This document shows positions 52,271 to 61,502 of a DNA stretch of 64,000 nucleotides, in pieces. The DNA lies in NCBI RefSeq assembly GCF_030499535.1, contig NZ_JASTLB010000001.1, forward strand, positions 310,001 to 374,000. The letters run 5' to 3'. The translations under genes and the position numbers were made by a program. The notes beneath the pieces are model-generated. The model was not told where the DNA came from, made no database searches, and worked only from the letters and a program-made list of their open reading frames with translations. The DNA is from Streptomyces sp. TG1A-8 (GTDB taxonomy: Bacteria > Actinomycetota > Actinomycetes > Streptomycetales > Streptomycetaceae). Every line of letters starts with the position of its first letter. Positions within the stretch are counted from its first letter, which is position 1.

Positions 52271-53410
52271 TCAGGCGCCGGGTGCCGACCACTTCTGGTT
52301 CGCCCCGCCGTTGCAGTCCCAGATCACCGGTTGCGTGCCGTCGGTGATGGAGGACGCCGGGTCGTCGAGGCAGCGGCCGGAAGCGGGATTGCGGTAGCCG
52401 CCGTTGTACGACTGCCACTGCTGGTTGCCGCTGCCGTTGCAGTCCCAGACGCCGACCTTGTTGCCGTTCGCGGTGCCGGCGCCGACCACGTCCAGGCACT
52501 TGCCGAGCGCACGCAGCGTGCCGTCGGAGGACGCGGTCCACGCTTGCGCGCCGGTGTTGTTGCAGGACCAGACCTGCGCGGCGGTGCCGTTGGCGGTGTT
52601 GCCGCCGGTGACGTCGAGGCACTTGCCGGCGATGCCCGAGCGCACGGCGCCGACGCCGCCGGTGGCGACGGGCGTCTTGATCCAGCCGGCGGCGTCGGCG
52701 GCCTGGACGCCGGCGTTGAAGGCGTCGGCCATCTTCCGGTAGCCACTGTCGTTGGGGTGCAGCGCGTCGGCCAGGTCGGCGGTGGTCAGCGCGCTCATGT
52801 CGACCAGCCGGACGTGCTTGCCGGCCGCCTGCTCGGTCTGGACGATGCCGGGGATCGCCCTGTTGAACGCGGGCCGGTTGGGTTCCTCGGTGGAGTTCGT
52901 CGACACGATGAGCGTGCCGACCAGCACGGTGGCGTCGGGTGCGTCGGCGGTGATCTGGTCGATCAGCGCGTGCAGCCGGTCGGTGGCGGTGGGCACCTGG
53001 TAGTTCTGGTTGAGGTCGTTGGTGCCGATCTCCAGGGTGACGACGTTGGGCCGGTACTGGGCCAGCACGGAGTCGGCGATGCCGGCGATCTGGTCGATCC
53101 GCCAGCCGGAGTGGCCCTCGTTGTCCGGGTCGGACATGGTGCCGTTGCGCTGGGTGCCGACGAAGTCGAGCGCGTGGCCCTCGGAGGACAGCCTGTTCCA
53201 CAGGTCGCCCCGGTAGCCGTTGCCCGTGCTGCTGCCGATGCCCCAGGTGATCGAGTCGCCCAGCGGCATCACCCGTAAAGAGGCGGGTGTGGCCGCGGCC
53301 TGGCGCTGGTCGGCGGTGGCCGGGCCGGTGGCGGCGGCCGCGGGCGGGGCGACGCCCACGCTGAGCGCGGCCGCCACCACGGCCGCGAATCCTGCCGTGT
53401 GATACCTCAT
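52271..53410 (-). CDS. Secreted SGNH/GDSL hydrolase with C-terminal ricin-B lectin domain
   Basis: The 379-residue protein starts with a signal peptide (HTAGFAAVVAAALSVGVAPPAAAAT). The hydrolase domain has block I MPLGDSITWG (nucleophile Ser), block III LEIGTNDLNQ, and block V DALHPNDSGY with the catalytic Asp and His. From about residue 255 comes a ricin-type lectin with three repeats (GKCLDVTGGNTANGTAAQVW, ALGKCLDVVGAGTANGNKV, GRCLDDPASSITDGT), each with the QxW-type end (NQQWQS, NQKWSAP). Likely a secreted esterase that binds plant polysaccharide. AAAGGAAAAAAGC precedes the ATG. The next gene upstream shares a similar lectin end. Confidence 0.9.
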   Translation of the reverse strand: MRYHTAGFAAVVAAALSVGVAPPAAAATGPATADQRQAAATPASLRVMPLGDSITWGIGSSTGNGYRGDLWNRLSSEGHALDFVGTQRNGTMSDPDNEGHSGWRIDQIAGIADSVLAQYRPNVVTLEIGTNDLNQNYQVPTATDRLHALIDQITADAPDATVLVGTLIVSTNSTEEPNRPAFNRAIPGIVQTEQAAGKHVRLVDMSALTTADLADALHPNDSGYRKMADAFNAGVQAADAAGWIKTPVATGGVGAVRSGIAGKCLDVTGGNTANGTAAQVWSCNNTGAQAWTASSDGTLRALGKCLDVVGAGTANGNKVGVWDCNGSGNQQWQSYNGGYRNPASGRCLDDPASSITDGTQPVIWDCNGGANQKWSAPGA

Positions 53411-53584
53411 GCTTTTTTCCTTTGCTGTGTGGGGGATGTGCGAGGCTCTGCGCTCGGCCGCCTGGGGCCGTCCTGCGGACCGGGGGGTGCCTGCGCGCGC
53501 GTCCGCGCCGGCACACGTCCGGCCCGGGCCCGCCGGCCGGCAGCGGTTGCCGGGGGCGCTCCCCGGGGACCGGGGGCACCCGGC

Positions 53585-55129
53585 TCACGATGCGGAGGGG
53601 ACGTTCCACCTCTGGTTGGCACCGCCGTTGCAGTCCCAGATGTCGAGGGCGGCGCCGGCGGCGGTGGGGTCGGTGTAGTCGTCGAGGCACTTGGCGGTGT
53701 TCAGGGCGGGGGTGACCTGCCCGGTCGCAACACCGCCCGCGCTTCCCGGACCCGCGGTGATGGACAGGTTGTCGAACTGGTCGGTGCGGTAGCCCTGGAT
53801 GCCGGGACCGGCCTGCCCGGGCTGGAAGGAGGTGTCGGTGACCGAGCCGATCTGTCTGCCGCCGGTCCTGGCGCTGATCGTGGAGTCCTGGAAGGTGAGG
53901 GCGAGGTCGTGCCACTCACCGGTGCCCGGGGTGTGGTTGGAGCCGTCGGTGTGCGTCTTCTCGATCCACCACCGCCCGGTGTCACGGATCCGGAAGTAGT
54001 GGGCGTTCACGTGCGACCGCGGGCGCAGTTGGGTGTTGGCCCTGCCGAGCAACTCGGTCGTGCCTGCGCTGCGCAGCAGGACGTCGGAGCTGACGGTGTA
54101 GTTCGACCAGCCGGTGTCACCGATCAGTGCGTAGGAGTCGGAGTCGTCCTGCCACTCGATCGGTTTGACCGGTGCCACCTGCTGGACGCACCGCCCGGGA
54201 CGACCGGTGCGGGGTTGGACCTCGGAGGATCCCTGCATGTCGGACAGGTACGTCGCCTCGGTGCCGTCGGCGTCGGCCTCGAAGTCGTCGCTGCGGGGCG
54301 GACCGAGGGAGTGGGCGGCGGACGCGGTCGCGGTGCCCTTGCCCTGGCCGGTGGTGGTTTCCAGGATCGTGGAGTAGTCGGAGCCGGTGTTCGACCTGAT
54401 GGTGACGTAGCTGCCGTGGGACTCCGAGCCACCCAGGCGGCCGGCGGCGGAGTCGATGAACTTCCAGCCGGGCCGGGTGAACGGGGTGACCTGCGCGGTG
54501 GCCCAGGTGCTGCTCCCGATGGCGTGATGACCCGACCGGGGGGAGCCGGCGGTGGCCAGGCCGACCGTGCTGAAGGGCACATTCGGATGGACCGCGGCGA
54601 GCAGCGGCCGGTTGAAGTAGCCGGTCATCCTCGCGTCGATGTAACCGCGGGTGATCGCCCAGATCAGCGCGGGGGCGCCGGTGTTCATGTCCTGGGAGCC
54701 GTTCTCGCTGTCCCGCAGGGGCTTGCCGAGGTCCCTGCCGGTCTGGGTGCTCTGGCAGGAGCGCGCGTCGCCGTCGTCGCCGCCGTCGCAGGAGTAGTGG
54801 ACACCGATGGTCGACGCCGCGTCGTTGAACGCCGGGTTGTTCGCCATGTCGTCCGCGCCGCTCCAGCCCGAGTCGTTGCCGACGAGCTGCGCACTCGAGC
54901 AGCCGGCGCTGTTCAGCGCCGAGCGCAGCCGGACGTACCAGTCGGCGTCGTGACCGCGTTCGTTCCAGCCGCCGAGGTACCCGCTGTTCAGGCCGTGCCG
55001 TTCGACGCAACCCAGCCAGGAGATCAGGCGATCGATGATGGCGGTCGGCGCCGGACCGGCGACGGCCGCGAGCAGTGCGGCGAGCAGCGCCAGTACCCAC
55101 ACGGGAGTGGGTCTCGCTAATCGGGGCAC
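53585..55129 (-). CDS. Truncated GH59 galactocerebrosidase-like secreted enzyme with partial lectin domain
   Basis: The 514-residue protein has a signal peptide (RPTPVWVLALLAALLAAVAG), but the mature part begins at once with IIDRLISWLGCVERHGL, mid-barrel of a galactosylceramidase. The first half of the TIM barrel (about 150 residues in relatives) is missing. Present are the acid/base Glu57 in YLGGWNERGHD and the likely nucleophile Glu142 in GKPLRDSENGS (relatives: GKPLWSSEDGS), then the beta-sandwich and lectin-like domains (SSDVLLRSAGTTELLG, WHDLALTFQDSTI). The C-terminal ricin-B block has only one repeat (AKCLDDYTDPTAAGAAL to QRWNVPSAS). An in-frame internal deletion is the simplest explanation; activity is doubtful. 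GTG start at 55129. Confidence 0.8.
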   Translation of the reverse strand: MPRLARPTPVWVLALLAALLAAVAGPAPTAIIDRLISWLGCVERHGLNSGYLGGWNERGHDADWYVRLRSALNSAGCSSAQLVGNDSGWSGADDMANNPAFNDAASTIGVHYSCDGGDDGDARSCQSTQTGRDLGKPLRDSENGSQDMNTGAPALIWAITRGYIDARMTGYFNRPLLAAVHPNVPFSTVGLATAGSPRSGHHAIGSSTWATAQVTPFTRPGWKFIDSAAGRLGGSESHGSYVTIRSNTGSDYSTILETTTGQGKGTATASAAHSLGPPRSDDFEADADGTEATYLSDMQGSSEVQPRTGRPGRCVQQVAPVKPIEWQDDSDSYALIGDTGWSNYTVSSDVLLRSAGTTELLGRANTQLRPRSHVNAHYFRIRDTGRWWIEKTHTDGSNHTPGTGEWHDLALTFQDSTISARTGGRQIGSVTDTSFQPGQAGPGIQGYRTDQFDNLSITAGPGSAGGVATGQVTPALNTAKCLDDYTDPTAAGAALDIWDCNGGANQRWNVPSAS

Positions 55130-55675
55130 GGACCCGCCCTTCGACGTGGGGAGTTGACAGGGAGCGCGCACCCGGCCGGAAGGCGCGCCGAGCACCGCCG
55201 AGATGATGGCGCACAGCGTGCGTTCGCGTTTCTTTCGAGGTCAACCCTCACGGCGAGGAAACAATTTCACACATACTGTGACCTGGACCGCGCCACAGAC
55301 CGCGGTTCCGCGGGTGGTCGACCGGTGAAGTGCGGCCGTCCCGTCGACGCCTGCCGTCCGGTGTTCGCGCACGGCGTGTTCCCGGACGGTCCTTCGCGCG
55401 GCGGTCCGACGAGCGCCCGAACCGGTGGGGCGGGGGGTGGGCACTTCGGGGCCGGTGGGCCCCCTGCTCGGCGCTGATCGGCGGGGCGGGAAGCGGTGAG
55501 CGGCGTCGTCGGCGAAGTGCGGCGGCAAAAGTGCATACGTTGATCGATCGGGGGCAGACGCCCCACCGGAGGGGGAGCGTCCGCCCCCTTCCACCTGTGT
55601 GCCACCTGGCGGGTGCCCGCTCAGGGACGTCGCAGGCCCGGCGAGAAAACGGGCCTTTGGAGAAAGGTTGTCGCT
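55130..55675. other. 546-bp gap; promoter region of the GH59 gene, nothing else recognised
   Basis: The part next to the GH59 start (to about 55290) is less GC-rich and contains TTGACC on the minus strand near 55246, a possible -35 element. The rest has no recognisable gene until the DUF5133 start. Confidence 0.4.
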
Positions 55676-55921
55676 GTGCTTCTGCCTGCGGAGAAGGAAC
55701 TGCGCGCGGTGCTGGCCCGCTTCGCCGAAGTTCGCTTCCGCCATGACCTGCAGCCCACCGGCCGTTCGAGCAGGGAGCTGGAGGACATCTCCTACACGCT
55801 GTGCGTCATGACCGGCACCCAGTCGGTGGACCAGGCCCTCGCCGCTGCCGACGCCCTCCTGGAGCAACTGCGGGCGGACCGCCGCACGGTCACCGAAGTG
55901 CCGCAGATCCTGGCCGCCTGA
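55676..55921 (+). CDS. DUF5133-family small protein
   Basis: The 81-residue protein resembles the Streptomyces DUF5133 family: LLPAEKELRAVLARFAEVRFRHD at the start, LEDISYTLCVMTGTQSVDQALAAADALLEQL in the middle (family pattern LxDVxYTLCVxTGTxxVxxAL). It is helical, without a signal peptide, and of unknown function, restricted to actinomycetes in my knowledge. The GTG at 55676 has GGAGAAAGG at a proper distance. It stands alone. Confidence 0.8.
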   Translation: MLLPAEKELRAVLARFAEVRFRHDLQPTGRSSRELEDISYTLCVMTGTQSVDQALAAADALLEQLRADRRTVTEVPQILAA

Positions 55922-56586
55922 CCCGCGCGGCGAGCGGGCGCCGTGCCGACCGGGCGCGAGGGACCTGCCTGGCACTACCCGGCGGAGCTTCGAGCAGGCA
56001 CCGGTGGTCCAGTCCGGGGCCCCGGCCCCGTCCGTCCTCAGCAAGTCGGCCCGCCCGCCGCGGACCGGTCCGCGCGCTCGTACCCGCCCGCCGGGAACCG
56101 CACCTCCCAGCAGCGCCCTCCTGGGCGCACCGGAGAACCCCCGCACGCCCGCCTCGACGTCGGCGGGACGCGGTACGACCCCGCTCCTGCCGTTCGCCGT
56201 CGTGTGGAACGGCTTCAGGCCCGGCGTCTTCCCCGCCTCGGCCCGGGGACCACGGACGCCGGAAGGGCCGACGCTCCCCGCTCGCCGTTTGGCGGTTCCC
56301 CGGCCCGATCCGGGCCACCCGCCGACGACGCCGTCCCTCCCCCGTCCGGTGGGAAGGGCGGCGTCGTCGTGCGTGAGCCGCGGATGGAGGCGGTCGGGCG
56401 GGAGCCCGGTGAAGCGCGGGGCGTACCTGGTGAGACACCGTTCCGTCCGGGCGGGGACGGTTTCCGGACCGGGTGCGGTCGTCGCGCAAGGGGCCGGGGC
56501 CGGTCCCCCTCGTGCGCACGGCGCACCGGCGCGCGGGCAGGTGTTCCCGGATCCGCGGCCCGGCAGACCGGCCGCGCGCGGGCGGC
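55922..56586. other. 665-bp gap; no intact gene
   Basis: Long frames on both strands are high-GC artefacts without family resemblance. It lies between DUF5133 and the decayed AraC-type regulator. Confidence 0.4.
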
Positions 56587-57150
56587 TCACAAGTGGGGTG
56601 TCGTCCGGGCGGGACGCCGTGCCGGACCGTGGCGCGTGTCCGCAGCGCCGGGCGGCGGGCCGGCGGCGATCGCCCCGTCCGTGGCGAAGCGCGCGCGGTA
56701 GGCGGACGGGCTGAGCCCGGTGTGGCGCTTCATCAGCGCGCGCAGGTTCGCGGTGCTGCCCGGGCCCGTCCGGTGCGCGACCAGTTCCAGGTTGACCGTG
56801 CCCTGCTCGATCAGTCTGCGCGCCAGCTCGACGCGCTCGGCGGTCAGCCACTTCAGCGAGGTGGCGCCCAGCTCGGTGCGGAACCTCCGGTGCAGCGTGG
56901 TCACGCTCAGGTGGGCGTGCCGGGCGAGCGCTTCGACCGGCAGCGGCTGGTCCGGACGCCGCTGTGCCCAGGCGAGGGTCGGCGCCAGCGGTTCCTCGGA
57001 CCACTGCGGCACCGGGCGCTCGACGAACTGTCTCCGGCCGCCCTCACGGAACGCCGCGAACACCGGTTGCCTGCTGACCTGGTTGGCCACCGCGGCCCCG
57101 TAGTCGCGCCGGACGATGTACAGGCTCAGGTCGAGTCTGGCGCGGCGCAA
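56587..57150 (-). pseudogene. C-terminal half of a GlxA-type AraC-family regulator
   Basis: LRRARLDLSLYIVRRDYGAA, RRQFVERPVP, LARHAHLSVTTLHRRFRTEL and STANLRALMKRHTGLSPSAY match the hinge and the two-HTH DNA-binding domain of GlxA-like regulators. The N-terminal DJ-1/PfpI sensor domain (about 170 residues) is missing. It is joined in another frame to the ArsR fragment at 57190-57346. The second HTH is partly degraded (GPGSTANL where GFGSxANL is expected). Confidence 0.7.
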
Positions 57151-57189
57151 GGAGCGGACCGTGTCTTTCGTTCGGAACGCAATGTCTTG

Positions 57190-57346
57190 GGGCCGCACGC
57201 ACCTCGCGCCGCCAGGCGTCGTACACCAATGACTCCTGCCGGTTCTGCAGCAGGTGCAGGCTCAACGCCGCGTCCCACAGCGGGTCCGTTCCGCAGGCCA
57301 CACGTAACCGGGCCAACGTCCCTTCGCCGAAGTCCGCTTGCAGCAC
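57190..57346 (-). pseudogene. N-terminal fragment of an ArsR/winged-helix regulator
   Basis: MLQADFGEGTLARLRVACGT, DPLWDAALSLHLLQNRQESL and VYDAWRREVRA are the characteristic opening of a large Streptomyces group of winged-helix regulators (MLRIHFTxEDLARxRVAxGPDPLWExxLSLHxL). After about 52 residues similarity ends where the AraC fragment begins, so the junction is a deletion between two regulator genes. Confidence 0.65.
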
Positions 57347-57421
57347 CGTGCACGTGCCCCCTGAAAGGGCCGCGACCGTCGCGGGACCGGTGGCTCACTG
57401 TGGTGACCCCGGGGCGGCAGG

Positions 57422-58591
57422 TCAGCGGGTGATCCGCAGCAGGCGCGGCGGCCGTGCGGCGGGGGCGGGCAGGCGCAGCGGTGACGGGCCCGGGGTGATG
57501 CTGCCGAGGAGTGCCGCCCGGCGGGCGCCGGTGCCCGAGGGCAGGGTGCCCGGCAGACCGTGCACCGTGAGGAACCCCAGGACGGCGAAGGCCAGGGCCT
57601 CCTTGGCGTCGGAGGGCAGGCCCAGGTCGTCGCTGGGGCGCAGCGGGACGCCGGGCAGTTCCTCGGCGAGCATGCGCATCAGCACCGGGTTGCGGACGCC
57701 GCCGCCGGAGACGACGAGCTCGGTGACCCCGTGGGCGCGGCAGGCGTCGGCCGCGGTGACGGCGGTCAGCCGGGTCAGGGTGGCCAGTACGTCGTCGGGA
57801 GCGGGCGTGGACACCTCGTCGAGCGCCCGGCGGAGGTAGGGCAGGTGGAAGTGCTCCTTGCCCGTGCTCTTCGGAGCCGGTCGGCGGTAGTAGGGGTCGT
57901 CCAGGAGCACGCGCAGCAGCTCGGGGCTGGTGCGGCCGGCGGCGGCCCGGCGTCCGTCCTCGTCGTAGGTGCGGGCGCCGTCGGTGAAGTGCCGTACGGC
58001 CGCGTCCAGCAGGGCGTTGGCGGGGCCGGTGTCGAAGGCCAGCGGCTCGGCGCCGGGGGCGAGGACGGTGACGTTGGCGATGCCGCCGAGGTTCAGCGCC
58101 GCGGGTGTGCCGGGCAGGCCGCGCAGCAGCAGGGCGTCGGTCATGCCGACCAGCGGGGCTCCCTGCCCGCCCGCCGCCACGTCCCCGCTGCGCAGGTCGG
58201 ACACGACCGGCAGTCCGGTGGCCTCGGCGATCCAGGCGGGCCGGCCGAGCTGGAGCGTGCCGCGGACGATGCCGTCCTCCGACCAGTGGTACATGGTCTG
58301 GCCGTGCGAGACGACGAGGTCGGCGGTGCCGTCGCACAGTTCGCGCAGGGCACGCTCCGCGGCGCCCGCGAAGGCCTGGCCGATGCCGGTGTCCAGGGCG
58401 CAGACGGCCTGCATGGTGGTGGCGGCCGGCGGCAGGGTGGCGGCGATCAGGTCCCCCAAGGTGCCCGGGTAGGGGACGCAGAGGTGCCCGAGGGGCCTCA
58501 GGAGCAGGGTGGTGCCGTCCAGGGTCAGGTCCGCGGCGGCCGCCTCGATGGCGTCGTACGAGGTGCCCGACATCAGGCCGATCACGCGCAC
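57422..58591 (-). CDS. anmK: Anhydro-N-acetylmuramic acid kinase AnmK
   Basis: The 389-residue protein begins VRVIGLMSGTSYDAIEAAAAD, the AnmK signature, and has VSHGQTMYH, LQLGRPAWIAEATGLPVVSDLR, NLGGIANVT, AFDTGPANALLDA and SGGGVRNPVLM, all typical of this kinase. It opens and phosphorylates 1,6-anhydroMurNAc from peptidoglycan turnover, giving MurNAc-6-phosphate. The GTG at 58591 has GGGAGG upstream. The SSS symporter and the GlcNAc-type kinase upstream on the same strand make a salvage locus; the etherase MurQ that would follow is not in the window. Confidence 0.93.
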   Translation of the reverse strand: MRVIGLMSGTSYDAIEAAAADLTLDGTTLLLRPLGHLCVPYPGTLGDLIAATLPPAATTMQAVCALDTGIGQAFAGAAERALRELCDGTADLVVSHGQTMYHWSEDGIVRGTLQLGRPAWIAEATGLPVVSDLRSGDVAAGGQGAPLVGMTDALLLRGLPGTPAALNLGGIANVTVLAPGAEPLAFDTGPANALLDAAVRHFTDGARTYDEDGRRAAAGRTSPELLRVLLDDPYYRRPAPKSTGKEHFHLPYLRRALDEVSTPAPDDVLATLTRLTAVTAADACRAHGVTELVVSGGGVRNPVLMRMLAEELPGVPLRPSDDLGLPSDAKEALAFAVLGFLTVHGLPGTLPSGTGARRAALLGSITPGPSPLRLPAPAARPPRLLRITR

Positions 58592-58730
58592 GGTGCCTCC
58601 CGGCACCCGGTCCGCCGCGTGGGCGGGGCCGGCTGCGACTGTCGCATGGCTTCTCCGACGGGTCCGCCGGACGGGACGGGTGCGGCCCGGACGGGGCACC
58701 GGTGCCGGGCGGGGCGGGTGCGGGACCGCC

Positions 58731-58779
58731 GCGGCGGTCCCGCGCCCGCCGCGGCGGTCCCGCGCCCGCCGGGGCGGTC
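58731..58779. repeat. Tandem 20-bp GC-rich repeat between the symporter and anmK
   Basis: GCGGCGGTCCCGCGCCCGCC occurs at 58731-58750 and 58751-58770, followed by a partial third unit. It lies just after the symporter stop, so it may be a processing or termination structure or simple slippage. Confidence 0.7.
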
Positions 58780-58785
58780 GTGCTG

Positions 58786-60363
58786 TCAGTCCTGGTCGGC
58801 GGCCGCCGCGACGCGGTCGGGACCGGGGCCCGGTTCACCGCCGACCGCGGGGGCCTTGGCGGTGACGGGGGCGCGGTGGGACAGGCTCGTCAGGCCGCCG
58901 ACGGCCAGGGTGATCACCACGCCGATCGGTACGAGCCACTGGGCGGCGATCGCCGTGGGCACGGTGGCGCCGGCCACGGTGACGTCGATCTTGACGCTGC
59001 GCACGATGTACGTCATCACGCCGACCGTCACGAGGAACGCCACGACGGAGTCGATCTCGTTGGCGCGCCGGACGGTCCGGCCGAGCAGGAACGCGCCGAG
59101 CAGCGCGCCGTAGGTGTAGCCCGCGATGGTCAGACCGGTGAGGTAGACGTTGCCGGTACTGGTGCTGAAGGCGCAGGCGAACACCGCCATCAGCACGGCC
59201 CAGACCAGCGTCATCACCCGGGCGAGCCGGAGCAGGAACTCCTCGGAGGGCGTGCTGCGGAAGAAGCTGTGGATGATGTCGGCGACCGTCGAGTTCGACA
59301 TGGAGTTCAGCGCCGAGGACAGCGAGCCCATCGCGGCGCCGAGGATGCCGGCCACGAGCAGGCCGGAGACCACCACGGGCAGGCCGTGCAGGATGAAGTT
59401 CGGGTAGAGGTTGTCGGAGCTGGCCAGCCCCAGGTCCTTGAAGCCCTTGCCCCCGTTGTAGGACCACAGCAGGGCGCCGACGAGGGAGAAGGCGGCGAAC
59501 TGGAAGGTGACGAAGACACCGGAGGCGATCATGGCCTTCTGGCCGTCGCGCAGCGAGCGGGTGGCGAGGATGCGCTGGACGATCAGCTGGTCGGAGCCGT
59601 GGCTCGCCATGGCGAAGATGGCGCCGCCGATGATCGCGGTGGGCAGGGCGAAGGGGCTGGTCAGGATGTGCGCCGGGGCGAAGTCGGTGTCGAAGAGCTT
59701 GAACCGGCCCGCGTGCAGGGCGCGCGAGAAGCCGTCGCCGCCGACGTGGCCGGACAGCACGGCGATGGCGAGGACCGCGCCGCCCAGGTACAGGCCCATC
59801 TGGATCGCGTCCGTCCAGATGACCGCCTTGATGCCGCCGAGGTAGGTGTAGACGACGGTGATGACGGTGAGCACGATGATGATGGCGCGGTAGCTCGCGT
59901 GCACACCGAACTCGTCGAGCAGCAGCTTGATCGGGATGGCGGAGGCGAAGAGCCGGACCCCCTCGGCGAGGAGCCGGGTGAAGACGAAGGTCACCGAGGC
60001 GAGCCCCTGCAGCTTCAGCCCGAATCTGTCCCCCAGGTACTGGTAGGCGCTGACGAAGCCGCCGCGTTTGTAGAGCGGGATCAGCACGGTGGCCACGACG
60101 ACGCGGCCGATCACGTAACCGAGGGCCAGCTCCACGTTGCCGAAGCCCTGCCCGCTGTAGGCGCCGCCGGGCACGCTGATGACGGTGAGCACGCTGGTCT
60201 CGGTGGCCACCACGGAGAAGGAGACGGTCCACCACGGCATGTGGCCTTCGCCGACGAAGTAGTCCTTGGCGGTCCTCTGCCGTCCGGCCAGCCGCAGTCC
60301 GATCGCGGCGATCGCCACCAGATAGACGACGACCACCACGAGGTCGAGTTGGCGCACGCTCAC
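58786..60363 (-). CDS. Sodium:solute symporter (SSS family)
   Basis: The 525-residue protein has about 13 hydrophobic segments with SSS-family marks: GRQRTAKDYFVGEGHMPWWTVSFSVVATETS (first helices and sodium-site region), GGIKAVIWTDAIQ (the conserved D in TDxxQ) and MGSLSSALNSMSNSTVADI. Members co-transport sugars, sialic acid or amino acids with sodium. In this locus, next to AnmK and a GlcNAc-type kinase and divergent from a MurR/RpiR regulator, an amino sugar such as MurNAc, anhydroMurNAc or sialic-acid-like compound is the likely substrate. It starts 2 bp after the kinase stop (GTG at 60363). Confidence 0.88.
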   Translation of the reverse strand: MSVRQLDLVVVVVYLVAIAAIGLRLAGRQRTAKDYFVGEGHMPWWTVSFSVVATETSVLTVISVPGGAYSGQGFGNVELALGYVIGRVVVATVLIPLYKRGGFVSAYQYLGDRFGLKLQGLASVTFVFTRLLAEGVRLFASAIPIKLLLDEFGVHASYRAIIIVLTVITVVYTYLGGIKAVIWTDAIQMGLYLGGAVLAIAVLSGHVGGDGFSRALHAGRFKLFDTDFAPAHILTSPFALPTAIIGGAIFAMASHGSDQLIVQRILATRSLRDGQKAMIASGVFVTFQFAAFSLVGALLWSYNGGKGFKDLGLASSDNLYPNFILHGLPVVVSGLLVAGILGAAMGSLSSALNSMSNSTVADIIHSFFRSTPSEEFLLRLARVMTLVWAVLMAVFACAFSTSTGNVYLTGLTIAGYTYGALLGAFLLGRTVRRANEIDSVVAFLVTVGVMTYIVRSVKIDVTVAGATVPTAIAAQWLVPIGVVITLAVGGLTSLSHRAPVTAKAPAVGGEPGPGPDRVAAAADQD

Positions 60364-60365
60364 TC

Positions 60366-61367
60366 CTAAACAGCGGCCGGCGGGGTGGCCGGCGGGGCGG
60401 GGACGGTGTGCAGGGGCGTCGTCCGCCGTACGCGGACGACATGGGCTTCGTGCGGTGCCGACGCGTCCAGCGCCAGCAGGCGTGCGCCGTCCAGCGGATC
60501 CCCGAGCGGGGGCCGCAGGTGCAGGGGGCGCGGGGAGCCGGTGAGCAGCGACCGCAGCGGGCCGAGGAGCGGTTCGCCCAGTTTGGTGAGCCCGCCGGTG
60601 ACGGTGACCGGGAGGGCGTCGCCGCCGATGCGGCGGGCGGCGGCCAGGACGGCCTCGCCGAGCGCGGTGGCGGCGTCCCGGACGATCGCGGAGGCGGCGG
60701 CGTCACCCGCGGCGGCCGCGCGCGCCACGTCCGGGGCGAAGGACGCGGCGGTGCGGGCCGGGTTGCCGTCCCGGCCGACGGCCGAGGGCAGCCGGTCGAG
60801 GTCGCCGAAGCGCTCGGCGGCGGCGGCCAGCAGCGCGGTGTCCGGTCCGCGTCCGTCGTGGGCGCGCAGTGCGGCGCGCAGCCCGGCGGCACCGATCCAG
60901 GCGCCCCCGCCCTCGTCGCCGAGCCAGGGGCCCCAGCCGTCGACGCGGGCGCAGGACCGGTCGTCCCCGATGCCGACGGCGACGGCGCCGGTGCCGATCG
61001 CGAGCACCACGCCGGTCCGGCCGCCGAGGGCGCCCGCATGGGCGGTGACCGCGTCGCTGGTGACGGCCACCTCGTCCACGGGCAGGTCCCCCAGGAGCAG
61101 ACCGGCCAGGGCGCGTGCGGCCTCCGGCGCTGCGGCGGCCCCCGCGGCGCCCACGCAGAGCGCCGCCGGTCGGAGCGAGGGCTCGCGTGCGAGGAGGGGG
61201 AGGACGGCGGCGCGCACGGCGGCGCGGGCCGCCGCCGCTCCGTTGCCGGTGGCGAGCCCGGGCGCTCCGGGCACTTCGTGGACGTCGTGGGCGGGACCGG
61301 CGCCGTCGTTCCACAGGACGGCGCGGCAGCCGGTCTTGCCCAGGTCCACCGCCACTGCTGCTGTCAT
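60366..61367 (-). CDS. N-acetylglucosamine kinase-like ATPase (BadF/BadG family)
   Basis: The 333-residue protein has the actin-like ATPase layout of the BadF/BcrAD/NagK group: VAVDLGKTGCRAVLW (phosphate 1), LAIGTGAVAVG (phosphate 2), WGPWLGDEGGGAWIG (the family's GxWLGDEGSGxxIG motif) and TVTGGLTKLG (adenosine). Probably phosphorylates GlcNAc or another amino sugar taken up by the adjacent symporter. It is the first gene of the leftward operon, with a -35/-10 promoter upstream and the RpiR operator beyond it. The start is the ATG at 61367. Confidence 0.85.
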   Translation of the reverse strand: MTAAVAVDLGKTGCRAVLWNDGAGPAHDVHEVPGAPGLATGNGAAAARAAVRAAVLPLLAREPSLRPAALCVGAAGAAAAPEAARALAGLLLGDLPVDEVAVTSDAVTAHAGALGGRTGVVLAIGTGAVAVGIGDDRSCARVDGWGPWLGDEGGGAWIGAAGLRAALRAHDGRGPDTALLAAAAERFGDLDRLPSAVGRDGNPARTAASFAPDVARAAAAGDAAASAIVRDAATALGEAVLAAARRIGGDALPVTVTGGLTKLGEPLLGPLRSLLTGSPRPLHLRPPLGDPLDGARLLALDASAPHEAHVVRVRRTTPLHTVPAPPATPPAAV

Positions 61368-61451
61368 GGGGCATGCCTTCGCGTCCCTGCGGATCCGTCG
61401 CGTCGGGCGGTCGCCGGGGAACCGGAGACCGGCGCGGATCACGGTCCAGCG

Positions 61452-61481
61452 AGTATCGGAAGGCCAACATCTTCATGTCAA
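61452..61481 (-). promoter_or_regulatory. Promoter of the kinase-symporter-anmK operon
   Basis: On the minus strand TTGACA (61476-61481) and GATACT (61452-61457) are spaced by 18 bp, close to the vegetative sigma factor consensus and unusually good for this GC-rich DNA. It lies about 85 bp upstream of the kinase ATG. Confidence 0.6.
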
Positions 61482-61502
61482 TAAGTAACCTCACGTAATT
61501 CG

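Noticed and set aside
58731..58779. Tandem 20-bp repeat as a CRISPR or regulatory array
   Set aside because: Only two full units without spacers; better explained as local slippage or a structured intergenic region.
58105..60369. 754-residue frame on the plus strand opposite the symporter and anmK
   Set aside because: It is composed of the shadow of two clear genes; its composition (long Gly/Asp/His/Glu runs) is typical of antisense frames in high-GC DNA.
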